Positions 63,443-64,000 of a stretch of DNA of 64,000 nucleotides are shown piece by piece (position 1 is the first letter of the stretch; every line of letters starts with the position of its first letter). The notes beneath the pieces were generated by a model. That model saw only the letters and a program-made list of their open reading frames with translations. It searched no databases and was not told the origin of the DNA. This DNA is from Candidatus Syntrophopropionicum ammoniitolerans (GTDB lineage Bacteria; Bacillota; Desulfotomaculia; Desulfotomaculales; Pelotomaculaceae): assembly GCA_013201395.1 (NCBI GenBank), contig JABMJD010000001.1, forward strand, positions 124,001 through 188,000, read 5' to 3'. The translations under genes and the position numbers were made by a program.

Positions 63443-63979
63443 ATGGCAGGTTATAGGGAGTTAATGACTTCGTCCAATACAATTTATCGGGGTAAAATCG
63501 TCAACCTGCGGGTTGATGAGGTGTCTTTACCAAATGGAAAAACCAGCAGGCGTGAGGTAGTAGAACATGCAGGCGCTGTAGCCATAGTTCCTATAAACGA
63601 AAAAAGGGAGTTACTCCTGGTCAGGCAGTATAGATATGCCGCCGGAATGGTTCTGTTGGAAATACCGGCGGGGAAGCTAGAACCGGGGGAAGATTATGAG
63701 GCCTGCGCCGGCAGGGAATTGACAGAGGAAACGGGATACGTGGCCGGCAAGCTAAAACATATGATCAGCTTTTATAGCACCCCTGGTTTTACAAACGAAC
63801 AAATTCACCTTTTCCTGGCCACCCAACTAACATTAAAAAAACAGAATCTCGACGAGGATGAATTTATTGAAGTAGAAACAGTGGGCCTGGAGCAGGCCCA
63901 AGAAATGGTTATGTCCGGGGCCATATGTGATGCTAAATCTATTGCGGGCATACTGGCTGCCCCTAATTTTCTAGAATAA
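63443..63979 (+). CDS. NUDIX hydrolase, ADP-ribose pyrophosphatase type
   Basis: EIPAGKLEPGEDYEACAGRELTEETGY NUDIX box. Confidence 0.93.
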   Translation: MAGYRELMTSSNTIYRGKIVNLRVDEVSLPNGKTSRREVVEHAGAVAIVPINEKRELLLVRQYRYAAGMVLLEIPAGKLEPGEDYEACAGRELTEETGYVAGKLKHMISFYSTPGFTNEQIHLFLATQLTLKKQNLDEDEFIEVETVGLEQAQEMVMSGAICDAKSIAGILAAPNFLE

Positions 63980-64000
63980 TGTGCTGATTAAGAGCCAGCT

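Overview
This 64-kb window is a mostly + strand, gene-dense chromosomal region of a spore-forming, Gram-positive anaerobe. A Peptococcaceae / Desulfotomaculum-Pelotomaculum-like Clostridia is inferred from gene order and protein style; no search was run. It contains: truB(partial)-ribF-rpsO-pnp; a sporulation-type deacetylase, DacF-like and M16 peptidase genes; the dapB-dpsA-dpsB-asd-dapG-dapA-rnj lysine/dipicolinate block; a TPP-riboswitch thiD-thiC-HAD operon; tepA-ylzJ, uppP, ftsK/spoIIIE, selU, rodZ-like; DegV/DAK2; yajQ, rimO, an FtsH-like protease, cinA, DEAD helicase, recA-recX-rny-ymdB-spoVS; a cobalamin-riboswitch cobU-cobQ-cbiB-cobS-cobD-cobC operon; guaB; a probable spore-surface cluster; and a split 2-hydroxyacyl-CoA dehydratase-activase locus. 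I saw no tRNA, rRNA, CRISPR array, transposon or prophage. The strongest candidates for something undescribed are: (1) a ~200-nt structured RNA between recX and rny, with its own consensus promoter, a ~25-bp end-to-end closing stem and an intrinsic terminator 40 nt before rny; (2) a CobQ/CbiP-like gene that appears to lack its entire glutaminase domain; (3) a compact FtsH paralog translationally coupled to a membrane-anchored partner; (4) an orphan protein with three apparent tandem winged-helix units plus a long coiled coil; (5) a Cys-rich spore-surface candidate gene with a sigmaK-like promoter.
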